Origin: Sphingosinicella sp. CPCC 101087
GTDB lineage: Bacteria; Pseudomonadota; Alphaproteobacteria; Sphingomonadales; Sphingomonadaceae
Reading direction: 5' to 3'
Assembly: GCF_004151485.1 (NCBI RefSeq)
Contig: NZ_SBFF01000001.1
Span: 124,001 to 188,000 of the forward strand
Length of the DNA: 64,000 bases
Position 1 is the stretch's first letter, and every line of letters begins with the position of its first letter. Below the pieces are notes generated by a model. That model was not told the DNA's origin. It saw only the letters and a list, made by a program, of their open reading frames with translations, and searched no databases. The position numbers and the translations under genes were made by a program. Shown here in pieces: positions 63,337 to 64,000 of the stretch.

Positions 63337-63630
63337 ATGCGTATTATCGCCCTGCTTCCGCTCCTGATGGTTGCCGCATGCGACGTCGAGAGCGATCCGC
63401 AAAACGACCAGGTCTCGCTGGGCTATGACGAGCAGCAGATAGAGAATACGGCCGAGAGCGTCGGCACGGCGGCCGGAGAGGCGGCTTCCGAGGTCGGCAA
63501 TGCGGCCGAGGCAGCGGCTTCGCAACTGGGCAATGCCGCGAGCGAGGCCGGCCAGGCGATCGAGGACGAAGTCGGGGACGTCGACGTGGACGTGGACGTG
63601 AATCGCAACAATGACGGCGACGCGAATTAA
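63337..63630 (+). CDS. Small lipoprotein with Ala/Glu repeats and Asp-Val tail
   Basis: A 97-residue lipoprotein: signal RIIALLPLLMVAAC with a VAAC lipobox, an acidic start, then repeats such as AAGEAASEVGNAAEAAASQLGN (GNAA every 11 residues), and a tail alternating Asp and Val (DVDVDVDV). The repeats suggest an amphipathic helix that could lie along the envelope. I do not recognise the family; entericidin-like and membrane-stabilizing proteins have similar shape. Confidence 0.65.
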   Translation: MRIIALLPLLMVAACDVESDPQNDQVSLGYDEQQIENTAESVGTAAGEAASEVGNAAEAAASQLGNAASEAGQAIEDEVGDVDVDVDVNRNNDGDAN

Positions 63631-63832
63631 TACTGTGCCGGCGGTCGTTCGGAGAGCCGGTAGGCTTTCCCCCCACCCGTTCGCGTCGCCGCAATATGGC
63701 AGCGACCGCGCGTCCGAGCTCGCGACCTATGTCAGGAAAGGCGAGCCGCTGGTCGCGCTGGCCCGGTGAACGCGGCCTTCGCTTTTCTCCGGCTCGGCTT
63801 TCGGCGGGTCGCCGTCGAAATCGGTAGCCGAT

Positions 63833-64000
63833 TCAGGGCAGAGCTGCGCGGATGCGATCGCGCACCGCCTTGATCCTGTCGGCTGCCTCGGTGAACGACT
63901 GCACCTCGGCCCGCCGGTTATTGCCTCGCGCCTCCTTGGCCGCCTCGAGATAGCCTTCGAGGTCGGCATCGAGCGCGTCGACGAGGATCTCGGCCTCGTC
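63833..64000 (-). CDS. Helical protein, 5' end cut by window edge
   Basis: A 55-residue C-terminal fragment reading minus-strand from the right edge to TGA at 63835-63833. It is charged and helical (DALDADLEGYLEAAKEARGN, TEAADRIKAVRDRIRAALP) and has no recognised domain. The 202 bases between the lipoprotein and this gene hold only short, doubtful frames. Confidence 0.5.
   Translation of the reverse strand, partial: DEAEILVDALDADLEGYLEAAKEARGNNRRAEVQSFTEAADRIKAVRDRIRAALP

Noticed and set aside
63635-63769. 44-codon frame beginning at a GTG, ending GEPLVALAR
   Set aside because: It has protein-like composition, but no ribosome site or family match; may be a decayed gene end.

Overview
The window is a high-GC chromosomal stretch of an alphaproteobacterium, most likely a member of the Sphingomonadales. 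Alphaproteobacterial markers are the complex I accessory subunit NDUFA12, a DUF2155 lipoprotein, a one-step phosphatidylcholine synthase, and the gene order aroQ-accB-accC-(...)-aat-DUF2155-NDUFA12. A DUF6481-type protein, an Oar-like TonB-dependent receptor and frequent GTG/TTG starts also fit a sphingomonad. No insertion sequence, integrase, phage gene or CRISPR array was seen; nearly all of the window is core genome with some small accessory insertions.

Layout. 1-6.5 kb: truncated sulfotransferase, a PCMT/erythromycin-esterase fusion, thiSG, aroQ and accBC. 6.5-12.5 kb: a lipase-like membrane protein and arsC inserted ahead of aat, then a minus-strand run (DUF2155, NDUFA12, GNAT, DUF192, double cold-shock protein, recX). 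12.7-17 kb: a fatty acyl-AMP ligase and a membrane GGDEF/EAL protein. 17-31.5 kb: the information-processing block tRNA-Trp, secE, nusG, rplKA, terminator, promoter plus L10 leader, rplJL, terminator, an antisense proline-rich membrane protein, then rpoB and rpoC with their own promoter and a terminator. 31.5-34.5 kb: a small membrane protein, a Crp/Fnr-like regulator with a coupled 73-residue protein, and a convergent curlin-repeat protein. 34.7-41.4 kb: cell-envelope genes (OafA-like acyltransferase, GT4 glycosyltransferase), a HerA-like ATPase, a PadR/DUF2218 pair and phosphatidylcholine synthase.

41.4-53.4 kb carries the translation and secretion genes ffh-rpsP-rimM and trmD-rplS on the minus strand, split by a serine hydrolase and a thioredoxin-reductase-like gene. 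Diverging from ffh is a tightly overlapped plus-strand operon, dapF-mtaB-ftsY-ispZ, followed by a YadGH-type ABC exporter. Both SRP GTPases (Ffh and FtsY) therefore lie back to back. 53.4-64 kb is a mixed region: GNAT, Fe superoxide dismutase, TPR protein, msrB, a spermidine-synthase-like protein, a broken duplicate of the TPR gene, alpha/beta hydrolase, MAPEG protein, TonB-dependent receptor, CatB-like acetyltransferase, DUF1905 protein, a small lipoprotein and a truncated helical protein.

No complete new defence or mobile system is visible. The least explained parts are the curlin-repeat protein with its regulator neighbour, the PadR/DUF2218/operator cassette, the PCMT-esterase fusion, the antisense gene separating rplL from rpoB, and several regulatory DNA elements not attached to any annotated family.
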